Source: Bacteroides propionicigenes (GTDB taxonomy: Bacteria; Bacteroidota; Bacteroidia; Bacteroidales; Bacteroidaceae). Taken from it: DNA of 64,000 nucleotides. The notes beneath the pieces were generated by a model. It searched no databases. It was not told the DNA's origin and saw only the letters and a program-made list of their open reading frames with translations. This document shows, piece by piece, positions 17,512-25,519 of the stretch. Positions within the stretch are counted from its first letter, which is position 1. Every line of letters starts with the position of its first letter. The translations under genes were made by a program, and so were the position numbers. Location of the stretch: NCBI RefSeq assembly GCF_018390535.1, contig NZ_JAHBBW010000001.1, forward strand, positions 496,001 through 560,000. The letters run 5' to 3'.

Positions 17512-19113
17512 ATGAACACATTATTAAAAAAACTATTTACGCTTAGCACATTTTCTCTTGCTTTACTGCCTGTACAGAATGATGTTTATGCCCAATACAA
17601 AAGTCCTATAGACGAAAGTATCTATAAAGAGCTTCCTTTTAGTATGCCAAAAGTCGAGTTGCCCTCGTTTCCGAATTATACAGTCAATATCCTGCAGTTC
17701 GGAGCGAAAAGTGACGGAACTACCCTAAACACAGAAGCGATTAATGACGCAATCAAAGCTGTCAACGCAAAAGGCGGAGGTAAAGTAGTGATTCCGGAAG
17801 GATTGTGGCTGACAGGGCCTATCGAGTTATTGAGTAATGTCAATCTGTATACGGAAAAGAATGCATTAGTTGTCTTTACAGATGACTTTAACGCTTATCC
17901 CATTCTTGAAACATCGTTTGAAGGTTTGAATACCCGCCGTTGCCAATCTCCTATTTCAGCACGCAATGCTGAAAACATAGCAATTACAGGTTATGGTGTA
18001 TTCGACGGTTCGGGTGACAGCTGGCGTCCGGTAAAGAAAGGCAAACTCACAGCCGGTCAATGGGATGCCCTCGTCAAGTCGGGCGGTGTAGTGGACAAAT
18101 CCATATGGTATCCCACCGCCGGTTCATTGAAGGGAGCGTTAGCCTGCAAAGAATTCAACACTCCTGAAGGTATTGAAACAGATGAAGAATGGAATGAAAT
18201 ACGTCCATGGCTACGCCCGGTATTACTAAATATAGTCAAGAGCAAAAAAGTTTTATTGGAAGGGGTAACATTCAAAAACTCACCGAGCTGGTGTCTTCAC
18301 CCGCTGTCATGCGAGCACATCACTATCAACCAAGTAAAGGTATTCAATCCCTGGTATTCGCAGAACGGTGATGCTTTAGATTTGGAATCCTGCAAAAACG
18401 CACTGATAATCAACAACATATTTGACGCCGGTGATGATGCTATTTGCATCAAATCCGGAAAAGATGAAGACGGGCGCAAACGCGGCGAACCTTGCCAAAA
18501 TGTTATTGTAAAGAACAACACCGTACTGCACGGACATGGCGGCTTCGTAGTAGGCAGCGAAATGTCCGGCGGTGTGAAGAACATCTATGTAACAGACTGT
18601 ACGTTCCTCGGTACAGACGTAGGTTTGCGTTTTAAAAGCACCAGAGGACGCGGCGGTGTCGTAGAAAGCATCTACATCCACAACATTCACATGATTGACA
18701 TCCCTCACGAACCCTTGTTGTTCGATTTATTCTATGGTGGTAAAGCTGCCGGTGAAGAAACAGAAGAAGATTTGAAAGGCCGTATGAAAACAGCTGTTCC
18801 CGAAGTAACTGTCGAAACGCCTTCTTTCCGCAATATTCACATCTCCAACATTATCTGTAAAGGATCGGGACGTGCTATGTTCTTCAACGGATTGCCGGAA
18901 ATGCCCATCAAGAATGTAACTGTAAAAGATGTAATCATCAACGACGCCCAAGAAGGCATTGTCATCAGCCAAGCAGAAGGGGTCGCACTGGAAAACATAC
19001 GTATCGATACTAAAGGGCACACATTGGACGTGAAAAACGCCAAGAATCTGAAAGTTGACGGAAAGATGTATTCCGCCATTGGTGCAGAAGGAAAAATATT
19101 GGATTTCAAATAA
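17512..19113 (+). CDS. Glycoside hydrolase family 28 (polygalacturonase-like, likely exo-acting)
   Basis: A 533-residue secreted parallel beta-helix enzyme with a signal peptide ending near VYAQ. The N-terminus has the FGAKSDGTTLNTEAINDAI strand seen in bacterial GH28 proteins. The catalytic region has NGDALDLESC (Asp), FDAGDDAICIKSGKD (paired Asp), GHGGFVVGSEMSGG (His) and RFKSTRGRGG (Arg-Lys). GH28 enzymes cleave alpha-1,4-galacturonic acid or rhamnogalacturonan links with inversion. The long loops and absence of a TonB partner suggest a periplasmic enzyme trimming imported oligogalacturonides. It has its own operator-bearing promoter and is followed by a terminator and the DUF4861 gene. 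Confidence 0.9.
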   Translation: MNTLLKKLFTLSTFSLALLPVQNDVYAQYKSPIDESIYKELPFSMPKVELPSFPNYTVNILQFGAKSDGTTLNTEAINDAIKAVNAKGGGKVVIPEGLWLTGPIELLSNVNLYTEKNALVVFTDDFNAYPILETSFEGLNTRRCQSPISARNAENIAITGYGVFDGSGDSWRPVKKGKLTAGQWDALVKSGGVVDKSIWYPTAGSLKGALACKEFNTPEGIETDEEWNEIRPWLRPVLLNIVKSKKVLLEGVTFKNSPSWCLHPLSCEHITINQVKVFNPWYSQNGDALDLESCKNALIINNIFDAGDDAICIKSGKDEDGRKRGEPCQNVIVKNNTVLHGHGGFVVGSEMSGGVKNIYVTDCTFLGTDVGLRFKSTRGRGGVVESIYIHNIHMIDIPHEPLLFDLFYGGKAAGEETEEDLKGRMKTAVPEVTVETPSFRNIHISNIICKGSGRAMFFNGLPEMPIKNVTVKDVIINDAQEGIVISQAEGVALENIRIDTKGHTLDVKNAKNLKVDGKMYSAIGAEGKILDFK

Positions 19114-19135
19114 TCCCAATAAGCAATAAGCGCAA

Positions 19136-19182
19136 AGCAGACAGTTTTTTTGCCAAAAGAAAAAGAACTGTCTGCTCTTTTT
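19136..19182 (+). terminator. Terminator after GH28, overlapping the next promoter region
   Basis: The 11-bp arms 19136-19146 and 19166-19176 are perfect. The loop contains T and A runs that extend the pairing, and CTTTTT follows. The -7 box of the next gene (TAATTTTG, 19187-19194) begins 5 bases later, so termination and initiation are packed together. Confidence 0.7.
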
Positions 19183-19186
19183 AGTT

Positions 19187-19194
19187 TAATTTTG
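19187..19194 (+). promoter_or_regulatory. -7 promoter box of the DUF4861 gene
   Basis: TAATTTTG matches TAnnTTTG, 26 bases before the ATG. At the operator positions expected from the other pectin promoters (33 and 54 bp upstream) stand CAAAAGAAAAAG (19154) and CAAAGCAGACAG (19133). They share only the CAAA start and overlap the terminator, so regulation by the same site is uncertain. Confidence 0.5.
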
Positions 19195-19219
19195 CCACAG
19201 TTAATTAAACACATTCCTT

Positions 19220-20449
19220 ATGAAAACGCCCTTTTTAACCGGTTTTCTATTCTTGTGCGCAAGTACTCTCGCCGCACAAGTACAGACAAGCACCAAAACT
19301 ATCTCGGTAGAAGTAAGTAACTCATGGAGCAAAGATAAAATCGATGCTCCGATAGTATTAAAAATCCAAGACCTACAACCCGGTTTCCGTGTTCGCTCAG
19401 CTATTGTAATGAACGGTAATGAAGAGATACCCTCACAGCTGGATGATTTGGACGGTGATTTGAAAGTTGATGAGTTGGCATTTGTCATGAATATTCCTGC
19501 CAAAAGCAAAGAGACGCTGACAGTAACCTTATCTTCCGCCAAAACAGATAAGACCTATCCGGCACGTGTCTTTGCCGAAATGCTGATACGAGATGCCAAG
19601 AAGCAGAAGCATGCTCCTACACAGGCAGTCACCGTACCGGGTACGACCAATTTTTATAATATGCTGCATGGGCATGGGCCTATGTTTGAGTCGGAGCTGG
19701 TTGCATACCGCGTTTATTTCAATCAAAAGCAAACAATAGACCCCTATGGCAAATTCAACAAAGGGTTGGAAATACAAGAAAGCGGTTTTTATCCTAATGA
19801 TGAACAGCTTGCACGTGGTTTTGGCGATGATGTGCTACTGGTGGGAAACAGTTGCGGCATCGGCGCTCTGAAAGGATGGAACGGAACAAAAGCGACTCAT
19901 ATAGAACCGATAGCCTTCCGCACGGAAAGTATTCTCGCTTACGGCCCTATACGCACAATTGTTGATGTTGCGGTAAAAGGCTGGGAGTATCAAGGAAAAG
20001 AACTGAATATGACTAACCGTTACATTCTTTATGCAGGCCACCGCGATCTGCTTGTAGAAACCTTTTTTGATGAGCCGCTGAAAGATGAAGTTTTTTGTAC
20101 CGGTGTACAAAATATTATGGGTAACGAAACACTCTCTGAATCCGATCACAAAGGTTTAGTAGGCAGTTGGGGAAGGCACTGGCCCGTAAACGACACTGTA
20201 AAATATGCAAAAGAAACGATAGGAATCGCCACTTACATCCCGCAGAAATACGTCCGCAAAGAAGTAAAAGACAAAGATAATTTCCTTTATACGCTTTCAG
20301 CCCCCGGCAGCAAAGGCTTCCGCCACTACACCATGTTCACGTCATGCAAGGAAACTTTCGGTTATCCTACTCCCGAAACATGGTTTGCCCATATGCACGA
20401 GTGGAAAGAAGAACTGCAACATCCGGTTCTGATAAAAATTGAACATTAA
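19220..20449 (+). CDS. DUF4861-family secreted protein of pectin loci
   Basis: A 409-residue protein with the signal peptide MKTPFLTGFLFLCASTLAAQ. It matches, by overall sequence feel, the DUF4861 proteins common in Bacteroidetes pectin and plant-glycan loci: SAKTDKTYPARVFAEMLIRD, FYNMLHGHGPMFESELVAYRVYF, GWEYQGKELNMTNRYILYAGHRDLLVETFF. The catalytic role is not established; a carbohydrate-active or beta-sandwich binding role is plausible. It sits between GH28 and GH43 and probably shares a transcript with GH43, whose ATG lies 31 bases after the stop. Confidence 0.75.
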   Translation: MKTPFLTGFLFLCASTLAAQVQTSTKTISVEVSNSWSKDKIDAPIVLKIQDLQPGFRVRSAIVMNGNEEIPSQLDDLDGDLKVDELAFVMNIPAKSKETLTVTLSSAKTDKTYPARVFAEMLIRDAKKQKHAPTQAVTVPGTTNFYNMLHGHGPMFESELVAYRVYFNQKQTIDPYGKFNKGLEIQESGFYPNDEQLARGFGDDVLLVGNSCGIGALKGWNGTKATHIEPIAFRTESILAYGPIRTIVDVAVKGWEYQGKELNMTNRYILYAGHRDLLVETFFDEPLKDEVFCTGVQNIMGNETLSESDHKGLVGSWGRHWPVNDTVKYAKETIGIATYIPQKYVRKEVKDKDNFLYTLSAPGSKGFRHYTMFTSCKETFGYPTPETWFAHMHEWKEELQHPVLIKIEH

Positions 20450-20480
20450 AAATTTAAACATTAAAGAATCAAATCGTAAC

Positions 20481-22157
20481 ATGAAAACCAGAAGCGCACT
20501 TTTAGGACTCAGCCTGCTGCTCACATTACCCTTGACAGCACAAGAGAAGAATTATGTTTCCGAGGTATGGGTGGCCGACCAAGGTAACGGTAAATATAAG
20601 AATCCGATACTCTATGCAGACTATTCCGATCCGGACGCCTGCCGTGTGGGAGAGGATTTCTACATGACTTCCTCCAGTTTCAACTGTCTGCCGGGTTTGC
20701 AAATCCTGCACTCCAAAGACCTCGTTAACTGGAATATTATCGGCGCTGCCGTCCCCTACTCCCTCGCTCCTGTTGAAACACCGGAACGTCCGGAACATGG
20801 TAACCGTGTATGGGCGCCTGCCATTCGTCACCACAACGGTGAGTTCTACATATTTTGGGGCGATCCCGACCAAGGCGCTTTCATGGTGAAAGCGAAAGAT
20901 CCCAAAGGACCGTGGACAGACCCCGTACTCGTAAAGCCGGGTAAGGGTATTATAGATACATGCCCTTTCTGGGATGAAGACGGAAAAGTATATATGGTAC
21001 ATGCCTACGCCGGAAGCCGTGCCGGATTGAAAAGTATCATATCCATATGCGAACTGAATGCGGATGCCACCAAAGCCATTACGCAATCACGCGTCATTTT
21101 CGACGGACATGAAGCACACCAGACTTGTGAAGGTCCCAAACTTTACAAAAGAGGAGATTATTATTACATCTTCCACCCGGCAGGAGGGGTACCCACCGGT
21201 TGGCAGGTCGTACTCCGTTCCAAGAATATATACGGTCCTTACGAATGGAAAAAGGTACTGGCTCAGGGTAATAGCCCAGTCAATGGTCCTCATCAAGGAG
21301 CATGGGTGGATACTCCTACCGGTGAGGACTGGTTCCTGCACTTTCAGGATGTCGGCGCTTATGGGCGCTTGGTACATTTGCAACCCATGAAATGGGTAAA
21401 CGACTGGCCTGTTATCGGTATTGACAAAGACGGTGACGGCTGTGGCGACCCGGTACTGGTTTATAAAAAGCCGGATGTAGGTAAAACATACCCCATCCGT
21501 ACTCCGCAGGAGAGTGACGAGTTTGACGGCTACACCCTTTCCCCACAGTGGCAATGGCATGCCAACATCAATGAAAAATGGGCTTACTATGCAGGAGATC
21601 AAGGCATAGTCCGCCTCTACTCCTATCCTGTTATCAAAGAGTACAAAAATCTATGGGACGTAGCCAACTTATTGTTACAGAAAACTCCTGCCAACAATTT
21701 CACCGCTACCATGAAGCTGACCTTCAAGCCTACGGAGAAGTACAAAGGAGAGCGTACCGGACTGGTCGTTATGGGCCTTGACTACGCCGGACTGATTTTA
21801 GAGAATACAGACAAAGGTTTGGTATTATCCCAAGTATCTTGTCCCAAGGCAGACAAAGGTACTCCCGAATCTGTGAACGGAACCGTCGATTTAAAAGACA
21901 ACACGATTTACTTGCGTGCCAAGTTCACCTCCGATGGAAAAAAGATTTCCAAGAGCGAAGGCGGGCACGACCTTTTGGTACTATGTAATTTCAGCTACAG
22001 CCTCGACGGTAAGAAGTATCAACCGTTAGGTAAGCCGTTCCAAGTAAAAGAAGGTAAATGGATTGGCGCCAAGGTAGGAATGTTCTGTACTCGTCCGGCT
22101 ATTGTCACCAACGACGGCGGTTGGACAGATGTAGACTGGTTCAGAATTACGAAATAA
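20481..22157 (+). CDS. Glycoside hydrolase family 43 (beta-xylosidase / alpha-L-arabinofuranosidase-like)
   Basis: A 558-residue secreted enzyme with signal peptide MKTRSALLGLSLLLTLPLTAQ. The five-blade propeller catalytic region has YSDPDACRVGEDFYMTSSSF (base Asp), GIIDTCPFWDEDGKVYMVHA (pKa-modulating Asp) and HQTCEGPKLYKRGDYYYIFHPAGG (acid Glu). A C-terminal beta-sandwich (~355-558) includes LLQKTPANNFTATMKLTF. GH43 enzymes with this add-on act on arabinose or xylose side chains. In a pectin locus it may remove side chains of pectin. The ATG at 20481 begins the signal peptide; an earlier in-frame ATG overlaps the preceding gene. Confidence 0.9.
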   Translation: MKTRSALLGLSLLLTLPLTAQEKNYVSEVWVADQGNGKYKNPILYADYSDPDACRVGEDFYMTSSSFNCLPGLQILHSKDLVNWNIIGAAVPYSLAPVETPERPEHGNRVWAPAIRHHNGEFYIFWGDPDQGAFMVKAKDPKGPWTDPVLVKPGKGIIDTCPFWDEDGKVYMVHAYAGSRAGLKSIISICELNADATKAITQSRVIFDGHEAHQTCEGPKLYKRGDYYYIFHPAGGVPTGWQVVLRSKNIYGPYEWKKVLAQGNSPVNGPHQGAWVDTPTGEDWFLHFQDVGAYGRLVHLQPMKWVNDWPVIGIDKDGDGCGDPVLVYKKPDVGKTYPIRTPQESDEFDGYTLSPQWQWHANINEKWAYYAGDQGIVRLYSYPVIKEYKNLWDVANLLLQKTPANNFTATMKLTFKPTEKYKGERTGLVVMGLDYAGLILENTDKGLVLSQVSCPKADKGTPESVNGTVDLKDNTIYLRAKFTSDGKKISKSEGGHDLLVLCNFSYSLDGKKYQPLGKPFQVKEGKWIGAKVGMFCTRPAIVTNDGGWTDVDWFRITK

Positions 22158-22178
22158 CAGTTTTTCGATGAATTATCG

Positions 22179-22186
22179 TATCTTTG
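22179..22186 (+). promoter_or_regulatory. -7 promoter box of the HAD phosphatase inside the pectin locus
   Basis: TATCTTTG, 26 bases before the ATG at 22212. No operator pair is present 33/54 bp upstream, so the gene is probably not part of the pectin response. Confidence 0.5.
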
Positions 22187-22211
22187 CGCCTGAAACAATA
22201 AGATAAGAATA

Positions 22212-22874
22212 ATGAAGAAACTTGTTATATTCGATTTGGACGGTACTTTACTTAATACAATTGCCGATTTGGCACAAAGCACCAATCATGCCTTGAGCAT
22301 GATTGGTTATCCTACCCACGAAGAGTCTGCCTATAACTTTATGGTAGGCAATGGGATTAATAAACTTTTTGAGCGTGCTCTTCCCGAAGGGGAAAAGAGT
22401 GAAGAGAACGTACTCCGTATACGCAAGGAATTCATTCCATATTATGACGTGCACAACGCAGACAAAAGCCGTCCGTATCCCGGCATTCCCGAACTACTGG
22501 AGCAACTACAGTTGCAGGGACTACAGATAGCTGTTGCATCCAACAAGTATCAGTCGGCAACACAAAAACTGATAGCCCACTATTTCCCCGGAATACGTTT
22601 CATCGCTGTTTTCGGACAACGGGAAGGAGTCAATGTAAAGCCTGACCCTACCATTGTAGAAGACATTCTGACCATTGCCAAAGTAAATAAAGAAGAAGTA
22701 CTCTACGTAGGCGACTCCGGAGTGGATATGCAGACAGCTATCAATGCCGGCGTCACTTCCTGCGGAGTAACTTGGGGATTCCGCCCACGGACGGAATTGG
22801 AGGAATTCCGTCCCGATTATATTGTGGATAAGGCGGAAGATATTATAGACCTCCTTCTACCTGCTTTTTCATAA
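22212..22874 (+). CDS. HAD-superfamily hydrolase, phosphoglycolate phosphatase-like
   Basis: A 220-residue HAD protein of the Gph type. Motif I is FDLDGTLLNT, motif II VASNKYQ, the Lys is in NVKPDPTIV and motif IV is LYVGDSGVDMQTAINAGV. A helical cap lies between motifs I and II (residues ~20-85). Phosphoglycolate phosphatase removes phosphate from 2-phosphoglycolate formed in DNA repair, but HAD substrates are hard to predict. It lies inside the pectin locus yet has a plain promoter. The last 32 bases overlap the 3' end of the convergent PL1 gene (22843-22874). Confidence 0.85.
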   Translation: MKKLVIFDLDGTLLNTIADLAQSTNHALSMIGYPTHEESAYNFMVGNGINKLFERALPEGEKSEENVLRIRKEFIPYYDVHNADKSRPYPGIPELLEQLQLQGLQIAVASNKYQSATQKLIAHYFPGIRFIAVFGQREGVNVKPDPTIVEDILTIAKVNKEEVLYVGDSGVDMQTAINAGVTSCGVTWGFRPRTELEEFRPDYIVDKAEDIIDLLLPAFS

Positions 22875-25230
22875 TATCTTTCACAAGATAGTGCAAATAC
22901 ATCTCTAAGTTCGTATAATTCATGTCCGGATCAAGTGTCTTGCTGTTGCCGTCGTTCGCATCATTAGGATTCAAACCAAATTCTATTTCAAAATCATCAG
23001 GCATACCGTCACCGTCCGTATCCGTCACATCAATGGAAGTATCCGTCTTCAAAGCCGGATAGGGATTTCCGTTCAGTTCCGGTAAGGCAGAAAGTATATC
23101 TTTAGGAGTATTTATATAGCCGAGCCCGGCACTGTTATCGGTAGCCGTACAAGTAGCCAGCCCATTCTTCACATCCCCCAAAATCAGTTTATCTATGGCG
23201 TCACGGTAATTGCAGGCGCCGACATACTCCATTACCTTGACATAGGCATCCGTTGCGGAATGAGTTGTTACGCCTCCTGTCTCCACAACCAACGTTTCTT
23301 TTCTGATATCTTTCTTAACGTCGTCCGTCCAAAGATAATCGACCTTTTCATTATTGTCTTGTTGCTCATAAACACCCTTTTCCCAATTATCCGCCGTAAC
23401 ATCCGCATATCCTTCCACCGTGTTGCCATCAATATAGAATGTACCCCACTTGTGCAACGAAGGCTGCCAAGAGTTCCAATTACCATCTTTATCCTGACAG
23501 TACGCAGTCGTACGCACTCCAATCTTGGCAATGCGATAGCGTGTGCGTTTGCTGGTGCCGGCAGAGTTAGTGGCAGGCCCCGGCTTATAATAGTTGTTCA
23601 CTATATTCATATGCTGGTTCTCACCGCCATAGCAGCCTTCACCCGACCAGTTATAATAAACATTATTGCGAATATCAACATACTCACTCTCCTGAGTTGT
23701 AGAACGAGGACCAAGACGCGGAACACGACTTTTGCAATGAGCAATCATATTATGATGATAAGAAGCACGATTACCTCCCCAGTTCCCGCCATAACCGTGC
23801 GAACCCTTACCATGAGTTGAGTTGTGCAGAGCCTGCGCTGCAAGGCACCATTGCACGGTAGAGTTCTCCATGCCATATACCGACAGGCATTCGTCCACGC
23901 TCCAACTCATAGAACAATGGTCCACTATGATATTTTTCTTGTCCATTCCCCCCAAACCATCAGGTTCGGCTCCACCGGTATCTCCCGGACGGAAACGAAG
24001 AAAACGGATTATAACATCATTAGAATTAATCCAGAACTGATAATCAGCGATACAGATACCGCCGGGGGACGTCTGTCCGGCAATCGTCAGATAATCTTTC
24101 TGAGTTTTAATATCCGATTTCAAATGAATTGTACCTGCTACGTCAAACACAATTGTCTTAGGCCCGTCTTGTCCTAACGCCCAACGTAACGTACCTTCTG
24201 TACCGTCATCCTCCAAACTGGTGACGTGATAGACCTTGCCCTCACGACCGCCTACGGTATTCTTTCCATGACCTTCAGCACCGGGGAAAGCGGCGAACTC
24301 CACCGGCTCCATTGACGGATGAGAACTGTATTGCACGATTCGTACACTATCAGAAACTCCCTTTTTACTCGTAAAGACTATTTCCGCCCTGCGGGAAGTA
24401 TCTTCATCATTTGCATCAACCGTAAAGTGATGGGTATAAGTAGACATACCTTTAGTTGCCGGCTTTTCCCTAATCCAATCAACACCGGCAGGTAACTGAA
24501 TGGTATATTCCACATTACTTTGCAATTCTATTGTTATATCCTGCCCCTCAGCAGGTATCTTATAGTTGGTTTCATTCAGTACAATAGTTGGGATACTTCC
24601 TGCCTGATAAACGGTTACCGTCTCCAACAAATCACCGCTCTTGAAAGTGATAGCGCCTTCACGCTTTTCATCGGACATATTCTCCGATGCTGCGAATTTT
24701 AAGACAGAAGTAGAGAGGGCACGTGTTTGGGTAACAAGACGTAACCAATCCCTGTCTTCTTCACTGACTTCACTTGTAAAACTCACATTTGCTTTTACCT
24801 TCACAGTAAACTCTTCCCCTTCTCTTTTTACCTCCACCTTGCCGGAAGTCAACAGAATTGCATCTTTCTGTTTTTGTGTGACAGTTACGTATTCTACAGC
24901 ATCGCCACAAGTGATGGTCACCTTAGAGTTACGCTCATCATAGCTGCCATTCTCTCCGGCTGTAATGGTAAGAATAATGTCTCCTCCCGTTTCCCCGGAA
25001 GCAGGCGTTACTGTACACCAAGTTTTTTCAGCTTTAGCAGTCCAAGCTTTATTGGCTGTAAAGGTTACAGACACCGCCTCTTTGCCGTCAGCAGAAATTG
25101 AAGTAACCGGTTCAATAAGTTTTTCTATTTTCCCTGTTGTCACATCTGTTGAGTCTTTCCCTTCCGAATCGGAGCTACATCCCCATGTAAAGAGAAAGCA
25201 CAGTAATAGTATCCACTTGCTTTTATCCAT
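22843..25230 (-). CDS. Pectate lyase, polysaccharide lyase family 1, surface lipoprotein with BACON-like repeats
   Basis: A 795-residue lipoprotein with lipobox LFTWGCSS (Cys18), so likely on the cell surface. Three Ig-like BACON-type segments (~35-120, ~120-210, ~210-300), each with VTVTQ- or VTVYQ-type strand ends, come first. A PL1 beta-helix catalytic region (~305-680) follows, with FPGAEGHGKNTVGGR, TIVFDVAGTIHLKS, IIVDHCSMSWSVDE (Asp/His), YHHNMIAHCKSRVPRLG (RxPR, the catalytic Arg) and VDIRNNVYYNW. The C-terminus has DVTDTDGDGMPDDFE, a calcium-binding thrombospondin-3-like motif. PL1 enzymes cut homogalacturonan by beta-elimination. Its promoter carries the locus operator. Confidence 0.92.
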   Translation of the reverse strand: MDKSKWILLLCFLFTWGCSSDSEGKDSTDVTTGKIEKLIEPVTSISADGKEAVSVTFTANKAWTAKAEKTWCTVTPASGETGGDIILTITAGENGSYDERNSKVTITCGDAVEYVTVTQKQKDAILLTSGKVEVKREGEEFTVKVKANVSFTSEVSEEDRDWLRLVTQTRALSTSVLKFAASENMSDEKREGAITFKSGDLLETVTVYQAGSIPTIVLNETNYKIPAEGQDITIELQSNVEYTIQLPAGVDWIREKPATKGMSTYTHHFTVDANDEDTSRRAEIVFTSKKGVSDSVRIVQYSSHPSMEPVEFAAFPGAEGHGKNTVGGREGKVYHVTSLEDDGTEGTLRWALGQDGPKTIVFDVAGTIHLKSDIKTQKDYLTIAGQTSPGGICIADYQFWINSNDVIIRFLRFRPGDTGGAEPDGLGGMDKKNIIVDHCSMSWSVDECLSVYGMENSTVQWCLAAQALHNSTHGKGSHGYGGNWGGNRASYHHNMIAHCKSRVPRLGPRSTTQESEYVDIRNNVYYNWSGEGCYGGENQHMNIVNNYYKPGPATNSAGTSKRTRYRIAKIGVRTTAYCQDKDGNWNSWQPSLHKWGTFYIDGNTVEGYADVTADNWEKGVYEQQDNNEKVDYLWTDDVKKDIRKETLVVETGGVTTHSATDAYVKVMEYVGACNYRDAIDKLILGDVKNGLATCTATDNSAGLGYINTPKDILSALPELNGNPYPALKTDTSIDVTDTDGDGMPDDFEIEFGLNPNDANDGNSKTLDPDMNYTNLEMYLHYLVKDIMKKQVEGGL

Positions 25231-25271
25231 ATCGCATAGTATTAAATTATTAGTATTATAATTATAGTTCG

Positions 25272-25333
25272 CAAATGTATATAGTCCTACCCATCCTTAT
25301 GTGTACTTTTTGATTTTCAACTTGTCCTTTTCT
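25272..25333 (-). promoter_or_regulatory. PL1 promoter with pectin-locus operator
   Basis: On the minus strand the -7 box is TACATTTG (25279-25272). The proximal operator CAAAAAGTACAC (25312-25301) starts 33 bp upstream. The distal site at 21 bp further (25333-25322) is degenerate (AGAAAAGGACAA) but keeps ACA at the right place. Confidence 0.6.
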
Positions 25334-25393
25334 TTGTTTCCTGCTATACAACATATTTACAAGAGGATTTAAGTGACAAAATATTACAGAGAA

Positions 25394-25455
25394 CAAAAAT
25401 TACATACCTAAAAACAAATATTCCACAAGTCATTTTTCACGTTAATCTACATTTG
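25394..25455 (+). promoter_or_regulatory. SusC-1 promoter with paired pectin-locus operator
   Basis: CAAAAATTACAT (25394-25405) and CAAATATTCCAC (25415-25426) are 21 bp apart. The proximal one starts 33 bp before the -7 box TACATTTG (25448-25455). The leader to the ATG is about 60 bases. Confidence 0.7.
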
Positions 25456-25519
25456 CATCGATGAATTAACAGTGTGCACGAACACACACAATGAAAAATC
25501 ACTTTTTTAATAAACAAAT

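Noticed and set aside
22179-22874. gph-like gene as a member of the pectin regulon
   Set aside because: Its -7 box has no 12-mer at 33 or 54 bp upstream, and phosphoglycolate-type phosphatases have no clear role in pectin breakdown.
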